Assembly (NCBI GenBank): GCA_001803165.1
Contig: MHAZ01000019.1
Location: forward strand, 124,001 to 188,000
Direction of reading: 5' to 3'
From: Stygiobacter sp. RIFOXYC2_FULL_38_25
GTDB taxonomy: Bacteria > Bacteroidota > Ignavibacteria > Ignavibacteriales > Melioribacteraceae
Length of the DNA: 64,000 nt
In this document: in pieces, positions 9,614-18,815 of the stretch
Layout: every line of letters starts with the position of its first letter
Numbering within the stretch: position 1 is the stretch's first letter
Translations under genes and position numbers: made by a program
The notes under the pieces: generated by a model
The model's input: the letters and a program-made list of their open reading frames with translations, nothing else
The model's database searches: none
Told to the model about the DNA's origin: nothing

Positions 9614-9965
9614 GATTAATTTTTCAATCCGCTTTTGATTTATGGTATAGAATTATATTCAATAAAGTACCCAACTTCAAACTATAGAACTTTTAAAAAA
9701 ATAATGAGGCTGCGATTATGGTTCCTCGGTTATATAGGTGACCAAAAAACCTTCCCTCAGATAGAAGGGTCTTTGGACAATTGGCTAGGAATTAAATCTA
9801 AGAAATTACATTTGAAGAAGTGAATCGTAAATAATTTATTAACATTTGTGGTGATACCAACCTAGAAATGACTTTGCTTATCCTATGTAGAGCGCAGTTG
9901 AGAAAAGATTTTTTCACCGTGGGAAGATGTAAAGAATGTTTAATTGGACAAGACGTAAAATAACT
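9614..9965. other. Intergenic stretch with a weak second hairpin
   Basis: This is non-coding DNA between the permease gene and the methyltransferase gene. On the minus strand near 9742-9770 a short CCTTC/GAAGG stem is followed by TTTTTT, so it may be a secondary terminator. I looked for S-box (SAM) and cobalamin riboswitch cores upstream of 9613 and could not find one. The 62-aa plus-strand ORF here has no ribosome site and looks accidental. Confidence 0.4.
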
Positions 9966-10001
9966 CAAACTAAATCCCGGTTTAATTTGGGACTTAGTTT
10001 G
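9966..10001 (-). terminator. Terminator of the pyrimidine operon
   Basis: A 13-bp stem with one G-T pair (CAAACTAAGTCCC with GGGATTTAGTTTG, minus strand) starts 11 nt beyond the permease stop codon. The loop is about 10 nt, followed by GAGTTATTTT. Its place after the last gene of the operon supports a terminator role. The T tract is modest. Confidence 0.7.
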
Positions 10002-10012
10002 AAATAGACCAT

Positions 10013-11428
10013 TTATTTTTTCATGATTGCAAGGTAAACTAAAAAGGAAACAGCAAAACCAATAAACCAAGCGTAATCATATAAAAATCTAAGTGAAGGA
10101 ACTAACAAACCAATCAAAGCAACAAACACGCCGGCAGCTAACGCATAAATAGCTTTTACATTAAATCCATTCTTGTATTCATACACACCATTTCTTCTAT
10201 AGAGATCAAGCACAACCAATTTGCTTTTCTTCACTAAGAAATAATCACAGATTAATATTCCAGCGATTGGACCCAAGAACCCGGAATAGCCAACTAACCA
10301 TCCAAAGATGTAAGCGCTGTAATCCGAAAGTAATTTCCACGGCATTATTACTATTCCAAGAATTGCTGTCATTAATCCGCCGCGAACAAAATTAATTTTT
10401 GTAGGATAAAGATTTGAAAAATCGTTAGCCGGAGAAACTACATTTGCCGCTATGTTTGTTGTTAAGGTTGCAATCATTAGAGCCAATAGGGAGACTACAA
10501 CAATAATCGGATTATGAAATTTTGAGAGCAGAACAACCGGATCCCAAATCGCCTCGCCGAAAACAACTACAGTAGCTGAAGTAACAGCTACACCAATGAA
10601 CGAATAAAGAGCCATTGTTGGGGGCAGTCCGATTGCTTGACCAAGCATTTGTGCTTTTTGACTTTTTGCAAATCTGGAAAAATCCGGAATGTTGAGAGAC
10701 AGCGTTGCCCAGTAACCAACCATTCCGGTGAGTGATGGAATAAAAAATTGCCAAAACTCTCCGGCAGTTTTGAATTTACTTGGCTGACTTAATATTGGTC
10801 CCCAGCCGCCGCCTTGTACGTATGCCCAAATAAGAAGCACAATTCCAACAACAAGAAGAAACGGCGCGCCAAGAGCTTCAAGCCATTTTATAGATTCCAT
10901 TCCGTTAACAATGAAATAAACATTCATAGCCCAGAAGATTATAAAGCCGGCTGCCGAACCTAAACTCCAAGTCGCCCATTGTGGAATTAAAATGCTAAGA
11001 AGAGAACTTAACGCTTGTCCTCCAATCCATGTTTGAATACCGAACCAACCGCACGCAACAACAGCACGAAGTAAAGCAGGAACATTTGAGCCAAGAGTGC
11101 CGAATGCAGCTCTTGCAAGTACAGGAAATGGAATTCCATATTTAGTTCCAGCATGTGCGTTTAGAACCATTGGAACGAGAACAATAATATTGCCGAGAGT
11201 AATTGTCATAAGCGCTTGCCACCAATTCATTCCACCGGCAATCAACCCGCTTGCCAGCATATACGTTGTAATGCAAACACTCATACCTATCCAGAGCGAA
11301 GCAATATTGTAAGTGCCCCAGGTTCTTTGGTTGATTTTTGTTGGCGCTAAATCTTTATTGAAAAGTTTTGTGTCATTAAGACCGGAAAGATCTGTTTCTA
11401 CTAAGCTTTCGGAAAACAATTTTCCCAT
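10013..11428 (-). CDS. NCS1-family nucleobase:cation symporter
   Basis: This 471-aa membrane protein has about 12 hydrophobic segments and NCS1 (PucI/Mhp1) family features. These are the N-terminal NQRTWGTYNIASLWIGMSV stretch, GIQTWIGGQAL, and the NIAANVVSPANDFSNLYP region in the middle. It would import uracil, thymine, dihydropyrimidines or hydantoins together with a cation across the inner membrane. It is the last gene of the pyrimidine-degradation operon, which argues for a pyrimidine substrate. It is separated from the dihydropyrimidinase gene by about 200 bp containing palindromes. The start at ATG 11428 agrees with the family N-terminus. The exact substrate cannot be read from sequence. 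Confidence 0.9.
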   Translation of the reverse strand: MGKLFSESLVETDLSGLNDTKLFNKDLAPTKINQRTWGTYNIASLWIGMSVCITTYMLASGLIAGGMNWWQALMTITLGNIIVLVPMVLNAHAGTKYGIPFPVLARAAFGTLGSNVPALLRAVVACGWFGIQTWIGGQALSSLLSILIPQWATWSLGSAAGFIIFWAMNVYFIVNGMESIKWLEALGAPFLLVVGIVLLIWAYVQGGGWGPILSQPSKFKTAGEFWQFFIPSLTGMVGYWATLSLNIPDFSRFAKSQKAQMLGQAIGLPPTMALYSFIGVAVTSATVVVFGEAIWDPVVLLSKFHNPIIVVVSLLALMIATLTTNIAANVVSPANDFSNLYPTKINFVRGGLMTAILGIVIMPWKLLSDYSAYIFGWLVGYSGFLGPIAGILICDYFLVKKSKLVVLDLYRRNGVYEYKNGFNVKAIYALAAGVFVALIGLLVPSLRFLYDYAWFIGFAVSFLVYLAIMKK

Positions 11429-11485
11429 AGCTATCCTTTCGTTAATAAGAAGGTGTGCAGAAAAACAAAATGCTTATGCTTACTT

Positions 11486-11621
11486 ACAGAGACCTCAGAA
11501 TAATTATTTCAGTGTCACACTGAAGTCCGTCGGCTGACGGATTGAAGTGTGACAATTTAGTTTGTAGTGTCATGGTTCGACAAGCTCACCATGACTTAGT
11601 CTTAGTATTTCAGAGGTCACT
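11486..11621. repeat. Nested palindromic intergenic element
   Basis: Two hairpins lie side by side: 11514-11553 (GTCACACT...AGTGTGAC with an inner TCCGTC/GACGGA pairing) and 11569-11595 (GTCATGGT...ACCATGAC with the loop TTCGACAAGCTC). An imperfect outer inverted repeat (gacctcagaata / tatttcagaggtc) encloses both. The TTCGACAAGCTC palindrome is a common intergenic repeat core in this bacterial group. The element sits inside the operon between permease and dihydropyrimidinase genes. Confidence 0.65.
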
Positions 11622-11626
11622 TACAA

Positions 11627-13015
11627 TTAATTCCAAGCAAGACCATGTGTATTTCTCTTTACAAAGTTTCCTCGTCCGGCTCTACCAAGAAACTTTTTGT
11701 TTTCAACAATCACTTCGCCGCGAGAGATAACTATATCTGCATCGCCTTTAACTTTCTTACCTTCGAACATAGAATAGTCAACTCTCATATGATGCGTCTT
11801 AGCTGAGATTACAAGTTCTTTTTCCGGATCCCAAATTACAATGTCGGCATCAGAGCCAGGAGCGATTGTTCCTTTGCGAGGATACATACCAAATATTTTT
11901 GCCGGATTAGTAGAAGTAAGTTCCACCCAGCGATTGAGAGAAAATCTTTTTTCGTTTACACCGCCTTGATACATTAGATGCAAGCGGTTTTCCAATCCCG
12001 GACCACCGTTCGGAATTTTTGTAAAGTTTTCTCTACCTAATTCTTTTTGACCTTTGAAATTAAATGGGCAATGATCGGTTGATACAACTTGCAGATCATT
12101 CTTCTGCAAAGCGCCCCACAATTTTTCTTGATTCCATTTTTCTCTTACCGGCGGAGAGAATACATATTTAGCTCCTTCAAATTCCGGTTTGGAAATATCT
12201 TCAAGTGAGAGATATAAATATTGCGGACATGTTTCAGCATAAGCAGGTAGTCCTTTATCTCTCGCATTAACAACTTTTTCAAGCGCATCGTTACAAGTAA
12301 GATGAACAATATAAATTGGAGTTCCAGCCATTTCAGCCAATGCTATTGCACGGTTAGTTGATTCACCCTCAGCGGCTGCCGGACGACTTAACGCGTGATA
12401 TAACGGAGATAGATTTCCTTTTGCCACAGTTTCTTTTACAATATCATCAATCACCATTCCATTTTCTGCGTGCATGCAAACTAGACCTCCGTTCTTAGCG
12501 GTTTGCTTCAATGCCTTATAAATCGTGGCGTCGTCAACCATCAAGACATTCGGGTAAGCAAGAAATAATTTGAAACTTGTTACGCCTTCAGCAACCATAT
12601 CATCCATTTCGCTTATTCGTTCATCGGGCAAATCGGTAATTATCATGTGAAAGCTATAATCAATAGTTGCTTTTCCTTCAGCTTTCTTGTGCCAGATATC
12701 AAGTCCCTCGCGCATACTTTTGCCTTTGGGCTGAATCGCAAAATCAATTAGGGAAGTTGTTCCGCCAAAAGCTGCGCCGATGGTTCCAGTCTCAAAATCA
12801 TCACTCGATGTTGTTCCTCCGAAAGGCATATCAAGATGCGTGTGAACATCTATTCCGCCGGGAATAACATATTTTCCTTTCGCGTCAATCACTTTATCCG
12901 CATTAATATTAAGTGATAAACCGATTGTTGTGATTTTATCTTTCTCGATAAAAATATCGGCAATGTAATCTTGTTCGGCTGTAATTATACGACCGTTTTT
13001 AATTAACAACGACAT
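11627..13015 (-). CDS. hydA: Dihydropyrimidinase (D-hydantoinase)
   Basis: This 462-aa amidohydrolase is the usual length for bacterial dihydropyrimidinases. Visible metal ligands are GIDVHTHLDMPF, the carboxylated lysine in VTSFKLFLAY, histidines in CMHAENG and IVHLTCNDA, and the aspartate in VVSTDHCPF. It hydrolyses dihydrouracil or dihydrothymine to N-carbamoyl-beta-amino acids. A ribosome site AAAGGAG precedes ATG 13015. It lies between the PreA gene and the permease gene, as step two of the pathway. Hydantoinase activity is a usual side reaction. Allantoinase is less likely given the neighbours. Confidence 0.93.
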   Translation of the reverse strand: MSLLIKNGRIITAEQDYIADIFIEKDKITTIGLSLNINADKVIDAKGKYVIPGGIDVHTHLDMPFGGTTSSDDFETGTIGAAFGGTTSLIDFAIQPKGKSMREGLDIWHKKAEGKATIDYSFHMIITDLPDERISEMDDMVAEGVTSFKLFLAYPNVLMVDDATIYKALKQTAKNGGLVCMHAENGMVIDDIVKETVAKGNLSPLYHALSRPAAAEGESTNRAIALAEMAGTPIYIVHLTCNDALEKVVNARDKGLPAYAETCPQYLYLSLEDISKPEFEGAKYVFSPPVREKWNQEKLWGALQKNDLQVVSTDHCPFNFKGQKELGRENFTKIPNGGPGLENRLHLMYQGGVNEKRFSLNRWVELTSTNPAKIFGMYPRKGTIAPGSDADIVIWDPEKELVISAKTHHMRVDYSMFEGKKVKGDADIVISRGEVIVENKKFLGRAGRGNFVKRNTHGLAWN

Positions 13016-13112
13016 GATTCACTCCTTTCAATTTGCTTTCTGTATTCAGCCATCAGCTATCTGTTCCGGTTTTCAGTTATATCTGATTTCCGACAGCTGA
13101 AAGCTGACTGCT

Positions 13113-14432
13113 CTAATGTATTTCAATTCCATGTTTATGTTGAAACTTTGCAAGCTCTTCCCAAGTCATTTGCTTGCCGCTCTTTCTAAATTCCTCGTTT
13201 AACTGATTCCAAGTTTTGGAAGCCGAACCATCATCAATTCTAACCATTGAGATACAGTTTTCAACCGGACAAACTAATGAACATAATGCACAGCCAACGC
13301 AGTCTTTTTCTCTCACTTCAGTTTTACTGCTTCCGTTTTCTTCCGTAAGATCAATACATTGATGTGCTGTATCTTCGCAAGCAACATAACACAAATTGCA
13401 GTGAATACATTTCTGCTGATCAATTCTGGCAATAGTTCTATTCAACAAATCAAAATTTCCAAAATTATCTATACGAGGTAAAGACTTTCCTCTAATCTGA
13501 TCGAGAGAAGTGATTCCCTTTTCGTTCATCCAGTTTGTCATTCCGTCAATCATATCTTCAACGATCCGGAATCCGTGGTGCATTACAGCAGTGCACACTT
13601 GCACATTTGATGAGCCGAGTAAAATAAATTCAAGCGCGTCTCTCCAATTACTAATTCCGCCAATTCCTGAAATAGGAAGATTAACTTCCGGATCAATTGC
13701 TACTTGAGAAAGCAAATGAAGCGCGATTGGTTTAACTGCAGGACCGGCATAACCGCCATGCCCACCTTTGCCGCCAACATTAGGTTTCAATTCGAATGTA
13801 TCGAGGTTAACTCCAATGATACTATTGATTGTATTGATGAGAGTTATTCCATTGGCGCCTGCCGCTTTAGCCGCACGCGCTGGTAATTGAATATTACTAA
13901 CATTGGGAGTTAATTTTACAAGAACAGGTATTGTCGAAATTTCCGTAACCCACTCTGTTATCATTTTGCAGTATTCCGGAACCTGCCCAACCGCCGCACC
14001 CATTCCACGTTCACTCATTCCATGCGGACAACCATAGTTTAATTCAATTCCATCACAGCCTGTATCAATTGTTCGTTTAACTATCTCATGCCAGGTTTCT
14101 CTTTTCGATTCTACCATCAACGAAACTACAACCGCACGGTCCGGCCAAAGTTTTTTCGTTTCTGCAATTTCTCTGAAGTTTGTTTCTATTGGTCTGTCAC
14201 TTATTAATTCGATATTGTTCAAGCCAAAAATCTTTTGTCCGTTGTAATCTAAACCGCCGTAGCGGTTAAATACATTCATTACCGGCTCGCCAATAGTTTT
14301 CCAGACAGTTCCTCCCCATCCTTTTTCAAATGCTTTGCAATTTTGATATGCTGAGTTTGAAGGAGGAGCTGATGCCAGCCAAAAAGGATTAGGAGATTTT
14401 ATTCCAGCGCAGTTAACCGATAGATCTACCAT
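13113..14432 (-). CDS. preA: NAD-dependent dihydropyrimidine dehydrogenase, subunit PreA
   Basis: This 439-aa protein has a dihydroorotate-dehydrogenase-like FMN barrel (residues about 1-320; LNYGCPHGMSERGMGAAVG, SGIGGISNWRDALEFILLG). Two 4Fe-4S clusters follow at the C-terminus, with ligands in CIHCNLCYVAC and CVGCALCSLVCPVENC. With PreT it reduces uracil or thymine to the dihydropyrimidine, or the reverse. The ATG comes 3 nt after the preT stop, and its ribosome site GGAGAAAAA lies inside the end of preT, so translation is coupled. The length matches the Escherichia coli enzyme. Confidence 0.93.
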   Translation of the reverse strand: MVDLSVNCAGIKSPNPFWLASAPPSNSAYQNCKAFEKGWGGTVWKTIGEPVMNVFNRYGGLDYNGQKIFGLNNIELISDRPIETNFREIAETKKLWPDRAVVVSLMVESKRETWHEIVKRTIDTGCDGIELNYGCPHGMSERGMGAAVGQVPEYCKMITEWVTEISTIPVLVKLTPNVSNIQLPARAAKAAGANGITLINTINSIIGVNLDTFELKPNVGGKGGHGGYAGPAVKPIALHLLSQVAIDPEVNLPISGIGGISNWRDALEFILLGSSNVQVCTAVMHHGFRIVEDMIDGMTNWMNEKGITSLDQIRGKSLPRIDNFGNFDLLNRTIARIDQQKCIHCNLCYVACEDTAHQCIDLTEENGSSKTEVREKDCVGCALCSLVCPVENCISMVRIDDGSASKTWNQLNEEFRKSGKQMTWEELAKFQHKHGIEIH

Positions 14433-14435
14433 AGA

Positions 14436-15800
14436 TTATTTTTCTCCTTTCGATTGATCCGACAAAAATGCGTGAATACCTTGAGCAGCTCTCTTACCAT
14501 CGTACGCCGCGTTAACTACTTCTTTGCCACCGTTAATGCAATCGCCGCCGGCAAAAATTTTAGGATTAGTAGTTTGATATGATGTTTGATCAACAATAAC
14601 GCAGCCTTCTTCATCAAGAGTGACGTTTGGAATTGAGCTTAGGAAATTTGATTTTGTTTCTTGACCGATTGCTTTAATAACCATATCAACATTGATTGTA
14701 AATTCAGAACCGGAAATTGGAATTGGTTTTCTTCTTCCTCTAATATCAGGTTCTTCTAATTTCATTTTTACGCATTCAATTCCTTCAACAGAATCTTTAC
14801 CAATAATTTGTTTTGGTGAAGTAAGAAAATGAAAAACGATTCCATCCTTCTTCGCTAACTGATATTCAAATTCGTAAGCAGACATTTCAACATCGCTTCT
14901 CCTATAAATGATGTACACTTGCTCGGCACCTAAACGTTTAGCTTCAGTTGCCGCATCAATTGAAGTATTACCGGCACCAATTACAGCTACTTTCTTACCA
15001 ACATTTACATCTTTCCAATTTTCCGTTTTAACTTTTTCAATAAAATCGAGAGCTCCAATAACTCCGGATAATTCTTCGCCTTGAATTGAGAGTTGCGGAC
15101 TTTCGCCAAGCCCAACGCCTAAGAAAACCGCATCGTGCTGTTTTAAGAGATCATCAACTTTTACAGTTTTACCAATCATCACTTCTGTTTTAATATCAAC
15201 GCCAAAACTTTTTACTAACTCAACTTCTTTTAAGCTGTCTTCCCTTCTCATTTTATACGGAGCTATGCCCCAGGTATTTAGTCCGCCCGGAATTTTATTT
15301 GCTTCGTAAATAGTTACAACATAACCTAACAGAGCTAACTCGGCACCGCATGCTAAACCGGCAGGACCCGAGCCAACAATTCCTACAGACTTTCCATTAT
15401 TAGGCAGTTTGTCAAAGATAGTCGGCATTCCTTTTTCAAAATAATTTTCTATTACAAAGCGCTGAAGTCTTCCAATTTGAATTGGGTCTTCTCCTTTTAC
15501 ATTATAAACACAAGCACCTTCACATAATACATCTACAGGGCAAGCTTTCGCACAAGTAAGAGGCACCCAATTCGATTGATAAATTGTCTTTGCCGAGCCA
15601 AGTAAATTTCCCGTAGAAATCTTTTTTATAAATGTTGATATGTCTATATGAGTAGGACAAGCTTTCATGCATGGAGAATCGTAACAATAAAGACATCGTA
15701 AAGCTTCGGTAGTTGCTGCATTTTGTGTGAATGGCGGATGCAGATCGGAAAAATTCCTCTCGTATTGATCTGCTTGAAGTTTTGGTGCAATATTCTTCAT
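14436..15800 (-). CDS. preT: NAD-dependent dihydropyrimidine dehydrogenase, subunit PreT
   Basis: This 454-aa flavoprotein is built like the GltD small subunit. The N-terminus holds a cysteine-rich 4Fe-4S domain (LRCLYCYDSPCMKACPTHID, CAKACPVDVLCEGAC). An FAD site (VGIVGSGPAGLACGAELA) and an NAD site (VAVIGAGNTSIDAATEAKRLG) follow. It passes electrons from NADH through FAD to the iron-sulphur clusters of PreA. It lies immediately upstream of preA with a 3-nt gap, the standard preT-preA order. A lone GltD or NfnA-like subunit is excluded by the preA neighbour. Confidence 0.93.
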   Translation of the reverse strand: MKNIAPKLQADQYERNFSDLHPPFTQNAATTEALRCLYCYDSPCMKACPTHIDISTFIKKISTGNLLGSAKTIYQSNWVPLTCAKACPVDVLCEGACVYNVKGEDPIQIGRLQRFVIENYFEKGMPTIFDKLPNNGKSVGIVGSGPAGLACGAELALLGYVVTIYEANKIPGGLNTWGIAPYKMRREDSLKEVELVKSFGVDIKTEVMIGKTVKVDDLLKQHDAVFLGVGLGESPQLSIQGEELSGVIGALDFIEKVKTENWKDVNVGKKVAVIGAGNTSIDAATEAKRLGAEQVYIIYRRSDVEMSAYEFEYQLAKKDGIVFHFLTSPKQIIGKDSVEGIECVKMKLEEPDIRGRRKPIPISGSEFTINVDMVIKAIGQETKSNFLSSIPNVTLDEEGCVIVDQTSYQTTNPKIFAGGDCINGGKEVVNAAYDGKRAAQGIHAFLSDQSKGEK

Positions 15801-15837
15801 AGATTTATTCCAATCTAGTTTTTTCGAAAATGACCAG

Positions 15838-17172
15838 CTATGCTTTTAATGCATCATCTGCTATTGTGAGAGCTTCATCAAGATTTTTTACGGCAAAATC
15901 AATGTCTTCTTTTGATATTATTAATGGCGGTGCAATTATAAAATGGCTAACCCACGACTGAATGTAAACACCACGCTTCATCATCTCCGCAGCAATTTTA
16001 TCTACAAGTAAAGGTTTTCCGTTTACTTTATCTTCTTTTGTATTAAATGATTCCTTTGTTTTTTGGTTCTTCACTAACTCAACCGCATAAAAAAGTCCGA
16101 TACCCCTAACATCACCAATAGAAGGATGTTTGGCTTTCAACGTCGATAATTTTTCATTGAGATACTCTCCCATTTCTACAGCGCGGTCAATCAATTTATT
16201 ATTTCTTAACTCATTGATTGCAGCTATTGCCGGAGCCAAAGTTAACGGATGCGCTTCGTATGTATGTCCGTGAGAAAAATAGTGATCGTTAAAATAGTCG
16301 GCTATTTTCATAGTGGTTGCTGTTAAGCCAAGAGGAACATATGCAGAAGTAATTCCTTTAGCTGTTGTTAGAATATCAGGTTGAACATCCCAATGATCAA
16401 CAGCGAACCATTTACCGGTTCTTCCCCATCCGCTCATTACTTCATCTGCAATGAGTAGAACATTATAATCATCACAAATCTTTCTTAGCCTTGGCAAATA
16501 TTCTTTAGGAGGAATTAGAATTCCGTTTGTTCCAACGACAGGCTCAAGAATAATTGCGGCAACATTACTTTCATTCTTAATCATGTGTTCGATGTAGTTT
16601 GCGCACGCAATTTCGCAGTCCGGATAAGAATGATTGAGCGGACAACGATAACAATTACATTCCGGTGCGAAAATTACTCCATCAATTTTGCCGGAAGGTT
16701 CAACAGCCCATCTACGCGGATCACCGGTTGCTGCAATTGATGCAGCAGTAGAACCATGATATGAATTGTAACGCGAAATGATTTTGTATTTGCCTGTGTA
16801 CATTCTCGCAATTTTAATTGCCGCTTCGTTCGCTTCCGTACCTGAAGTAGAGAAATAAAATTTTTCCAAACCTTTAGGTAAAACTTCCAATAATAGTTTG
16901 CTCAACTCAGCGCGTACTTCTGTTGCAAATCCGGGTGCGGCATAGGCAAGTTTTTTCGCTTGATCTTCAATGGCTTGAATAACAGCTTTGTTTTTATGAC
17001 CAATAGAAACACACATAAGCTGAGATGAAAGATCTAAATATTTCTTACCCGCAGCATCTGTAAAGTAACATCCTTCCGCATCAACTATTTGAAGTGGAGT
17101 CCAATTTTTCTGAAATCTCCAGGTACCATAAGTATGTTTCGCGGTTATTGCAACAACTTCTTCCGGTGTCAA
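15838..17172 (-). CDS. Class-III omega-amino acid aminotransferase (beta-alanine type)
   Basis: This 444-aa PLP enzyme starts at TTG 17172, with GAGG 6 nt upstream. Visible motifs are the STSGTEANEAAIKIAR loop, the LLIADEVMSGWGRTG aspartate that binds the pyridine ring, and the Schiff-base lysine in TTAKGITSAYVPLG. In this operon the likely donors are beta-alanine (from uracil) and beta-aminoisobutyrate (from thymine), giving malonate or methylmalonate semialdehyde. It also has an unusual cysteine run, CNCYRCPLNHSYPDCEIAC, absent from many relatives. The substrate range is inferred from context. Confidence 0.88.
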   Translation of the reverse strand: MTPEEVVAITAKHTYGTWRFQKNWTPLQIVDAEGCYFTDAAGKKYLDLSSQLMCVSIGHKNKAVIQAIEDQAKKLAYAAPGFATEVRAELSKLLLEVLPKGLEKFYFSTSGTEANEAAIKIARMYTGKYKIISRYNSYHGSTAASIAATGDPRRWAVEPSGKIDGVIFAPECNCYRCPLNHSYPDCEIACANYIEHMIKNESNVAAIILEPVVGTNGILIPPKEYLPRLRKICDDYNVLLIADEVMSGWGRTGKWFAVDHWDVQPDILTTAKGITSAYVPLGLTATTMKIADYFNDHYFSHGHTYEAHPLTLAPAIAAINELRNNKLIDRAVEMGEYLNEKLSTLKAKHPSIGDVRGIGLFYAVELVKNQKTKESFNTKEDKVNGKPLLVDKIAAEMMKRGVYIQSWVSHFIIAPPLIISKEDIDFAVKNLDEALTIADDALKA

Positions 17173-17237
17173 TTTGTACCTCGTTTATTAAGAGCTGAAA
17201 TCAGAATTCAGAAATAAGGAATCAGTTAAAAATGCTC

Positions 17238-17603
17238 TCATTTTGAATTCCGGATTTTCTCCATGTATGAATGTAAAATTTTACTAACTTCTTCGAGCAT
17301 TGAAATCAAAGATGTAGTTTCAGCATATTCTAAATCGTGTGTTAAAACAATATAGTATCTGCATTCTTCCAACGAACCCTGAGCTATATTAAAAAATCTG
17401 AGTTTGTCCAGTTTCCCATTTTTCCTAAATCCTTCAGCAATGTTTGCGGCTATAGAAACTGCGGCTCTACGAAACTGACTACTTAAACCATATTGTTTTT
17501 CTTTCGGGAATAATTTAGTAATCTTATAAACATTCAAAACAAATTGATGAGCCTTTTGCCATACAATTAAATCTTGAAAACTATTCGATTTAACCTCCAC
17601 CAC
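17238..17603 (-). CDS. Four-helix-bundle protein (S23/23S rRNA intervening-sequence family)
   Basis: This 121-aa protein carries the family signature: LIVWQKAHQFVLNVYKIT, FPKEKQYGLSSQFRRAAVSIAANIAEG and SLEECRYYIVLTHDL. The start is GTG at 17603 or 17600, after GAGG. Family members form small helical pentamers; the function is unsettled. The gene lies between the aminotransferase and beta-ureidopropionase genes of the pyrimidine operon, where it has no evident metabolic role. AT-rich sequence with repeated CAGAAAT/CTGATTTCTG words lies on both sides. It may be a later insertion that kept the operon intact. Confidence 0.85.
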   Translation of the reverse strand: MVEVKSNSFQDLIVWQKAHQFVLNVYKITKLFPKEKQYGLSSQFRRAAVSIAANIAEGFRKNGKLDKLRFFNIAQGSLEECRYYIVLTHDLEYAETTSLISMLEEVSKILHSYMEKIRNSK

Positions 17604-17651
17604 CGCCTCATTTCAATTTATACTGACTTCTGATTTCTGTCTTCTTACTTC

Positions 17652-18527
17652 TTACTTTTGAACATCACCTATCGCCCCATATTCTTCAGGACGCCTATCG
17701 CGGTAAAACTGCCATACGTTTCTTACTTCTTGAATTTCATCTAAATTAAGATCGGCAACAACTACTTCATCTTTATCTCTGCATGCTTGGGCAATAATTT
17801 TACCGCGTGGAGTGCAGAAATAACTCTTTCCATAAAATTCTCCAATGTTCCAGGGGGCTTCCGTACCAACTCGATTAATTGCGCCAACAAAATATCCGTT
17901 GGCAACTGCATGGGCGGGCTGTTCAAGTTCCCACAAATATTCCGATAATCCGGCAACAGTAGCAGATGGATTAAAAATAATTTCTGCACCGTTTAATCCG
18001 AGAATACGGGCTCCTTCCGGAAAGTGGCGGTCATAACAAATGTAAACTCCAATATCAGCATACGCAGTTTTGAAAACCGGAAATCCGAGATTGCCGGGTT
18101 TGAAATAAAATTTTTCCCAGAAACCGGGATTGCAATGAGGAATATGATGCTTCCGGTATTTGCCAAGATATTTTCCGTCGGCATCAATTACCGCAGCAGT
18201 GTTATAGTAAACGCCTTGAATTTCTTCCTCATAAATTGGGACAACAATCACCATGGAATGTTTCTTAGCTACTTCTTGCATCAGTTTAACCGTTGGTCCA
18301 TCGGGAATACTTTCGACAAGGGAATACCATTTCGTTTCCTGTTCGGCACAAAAATAAGGACCATAGAAAAGCTCCTGCATACATAAAATTTGTACACCTT
18401 TCTTTGCAGCATCTTCAATCATCAATAAGTGTTTCTCTATCATTGATTGTTTTACTTTTGCAATAGGTTGTTCAGCAGATATTGAAAGAGTTGCCTGAAT
18501 TAAACCTCCACGAACTGTTCTTGACAT
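17652..18527 (-). CDS. Beta-ureidopropionase / N-carbamoyl-beta-alanine amidohydrolase
   Basis: This 291-aa nitrilase-superfamily enzyme has its Glu-Lys-Cys triad visible in MQELFYGPY, GKYRKHHIPH and YICYDRHFPEG. It hydrolyses N-carbamoyl-beta-alanine, or the beta-aminoisobutyrate analogue, to the amino acid plus carbon dioxide and ammonia. This is step three of the pathway. The motif NPSATVAGLSEYLWELEQPAHA is typical of the beta-ureidopropionase and N-carbamoylputrescine amidase group. The latter is a possible alternative, but the operon decides. AAGG lies before ATG 18527. Confidence 0.88.
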   Translation of the reverse strand: MSRTVRGGLIQATLSISAEQPIAKVKQSMIEKHLLMIEDAAKKGVQILCMQELFYGPYFCAEQETKWYSLVESIPDGPTVKLMQEVAKKHSMVIVVPIYEEEIQGVYYNTAAVIDADGKYLGKYRKHHIPHCNPGFWEKFYFKPGNLGFPVFKTAYADIGVYICYDRHFPEGARILGLNGAEIIFNPSATVAGLSEYLWELEQPAHAVANGYFVGAINRVGTEAPWNIGEFYGKSYFCTPRGKIIAQACRDKDEVVVADLNLDEIQEVRNVWQFYRDRRPEEYGAIGDVQK

Positions 18528-18665
18528 ATTCTTACCTTTAACTTTTTGATAGATAATTTCTCAAGTGTGCTTTTTCATTTTATTACTAGAGACTTCTGAA
18601 ACCGTTTGTGTGAAGTAAAATTCAAAAATACAAAAGGGTTCACAAGAATAATTTTTTCGGGATTG

Positions 18666-18720
18666 ATGAATCAAACCCCTACATTTTTTTTGTAGGGGCT
18701 TCATTCATGAAGCCCGTTTT
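18666..18720. repeat. Overlapping palindromes within the pyrimidine operon
   Basis: A 19-bp stem with two mismatches encloses a T7 loop (ATGAAT.AA.CCCCTACA against its complement, 18666-18708). Its right arm also forms a second, nearly perfect hairpin, GGGCTTCAT/ATGAAGCCC, followed by GTTTTTT on the plus strand. The whole gap 18528-18815 holds this structure plus an outer inverted repeat (gaaaccgtttgtgtgaa / ttcacacaactggtttc). It is a REP-like intergenic element and could weaken read-through from the semialdehyde dehydrogenase gene. Confidence 0.6.
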
Positions 18721-18739
18721 TTAGGTAAATCGCCAACAA

Positions 18740-18772
18740 ATCATCTATTAAATCTAATTCACACAACTGGTT
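18740..18772 (-). repeat. 33-bp dispersed repeat, copy 1
   Basis: The reverse complement of this segment is identical over 33 bp to 30442-30474 (begins AACCAGTTGTGTGAATTAG). Both copies are intergenic. It forms part of the outer arm of the palindromic element between the dehydrogenase and ureidopropionase genes. Confidence 0.75.
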
Positions 18773-18815
18773 TCTGAATAATTAATATTTCAGAGGTCAC
18801 TACTACTTACTTATA

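Noticed and set aside
9635-9823. 62-aa plus-strand ORF
   Set aside because: No ribosome site, no recognisable motif, and it overlaps terminator-like hairpins of the opposite strand.
9614-10012. SAM or cobalamin riboswitch before the homocysteine methyltransferase gene
   Set aside because: I looked for the conserved core motifs on the minus strand and found none; only terminator-like hairpins are visible.
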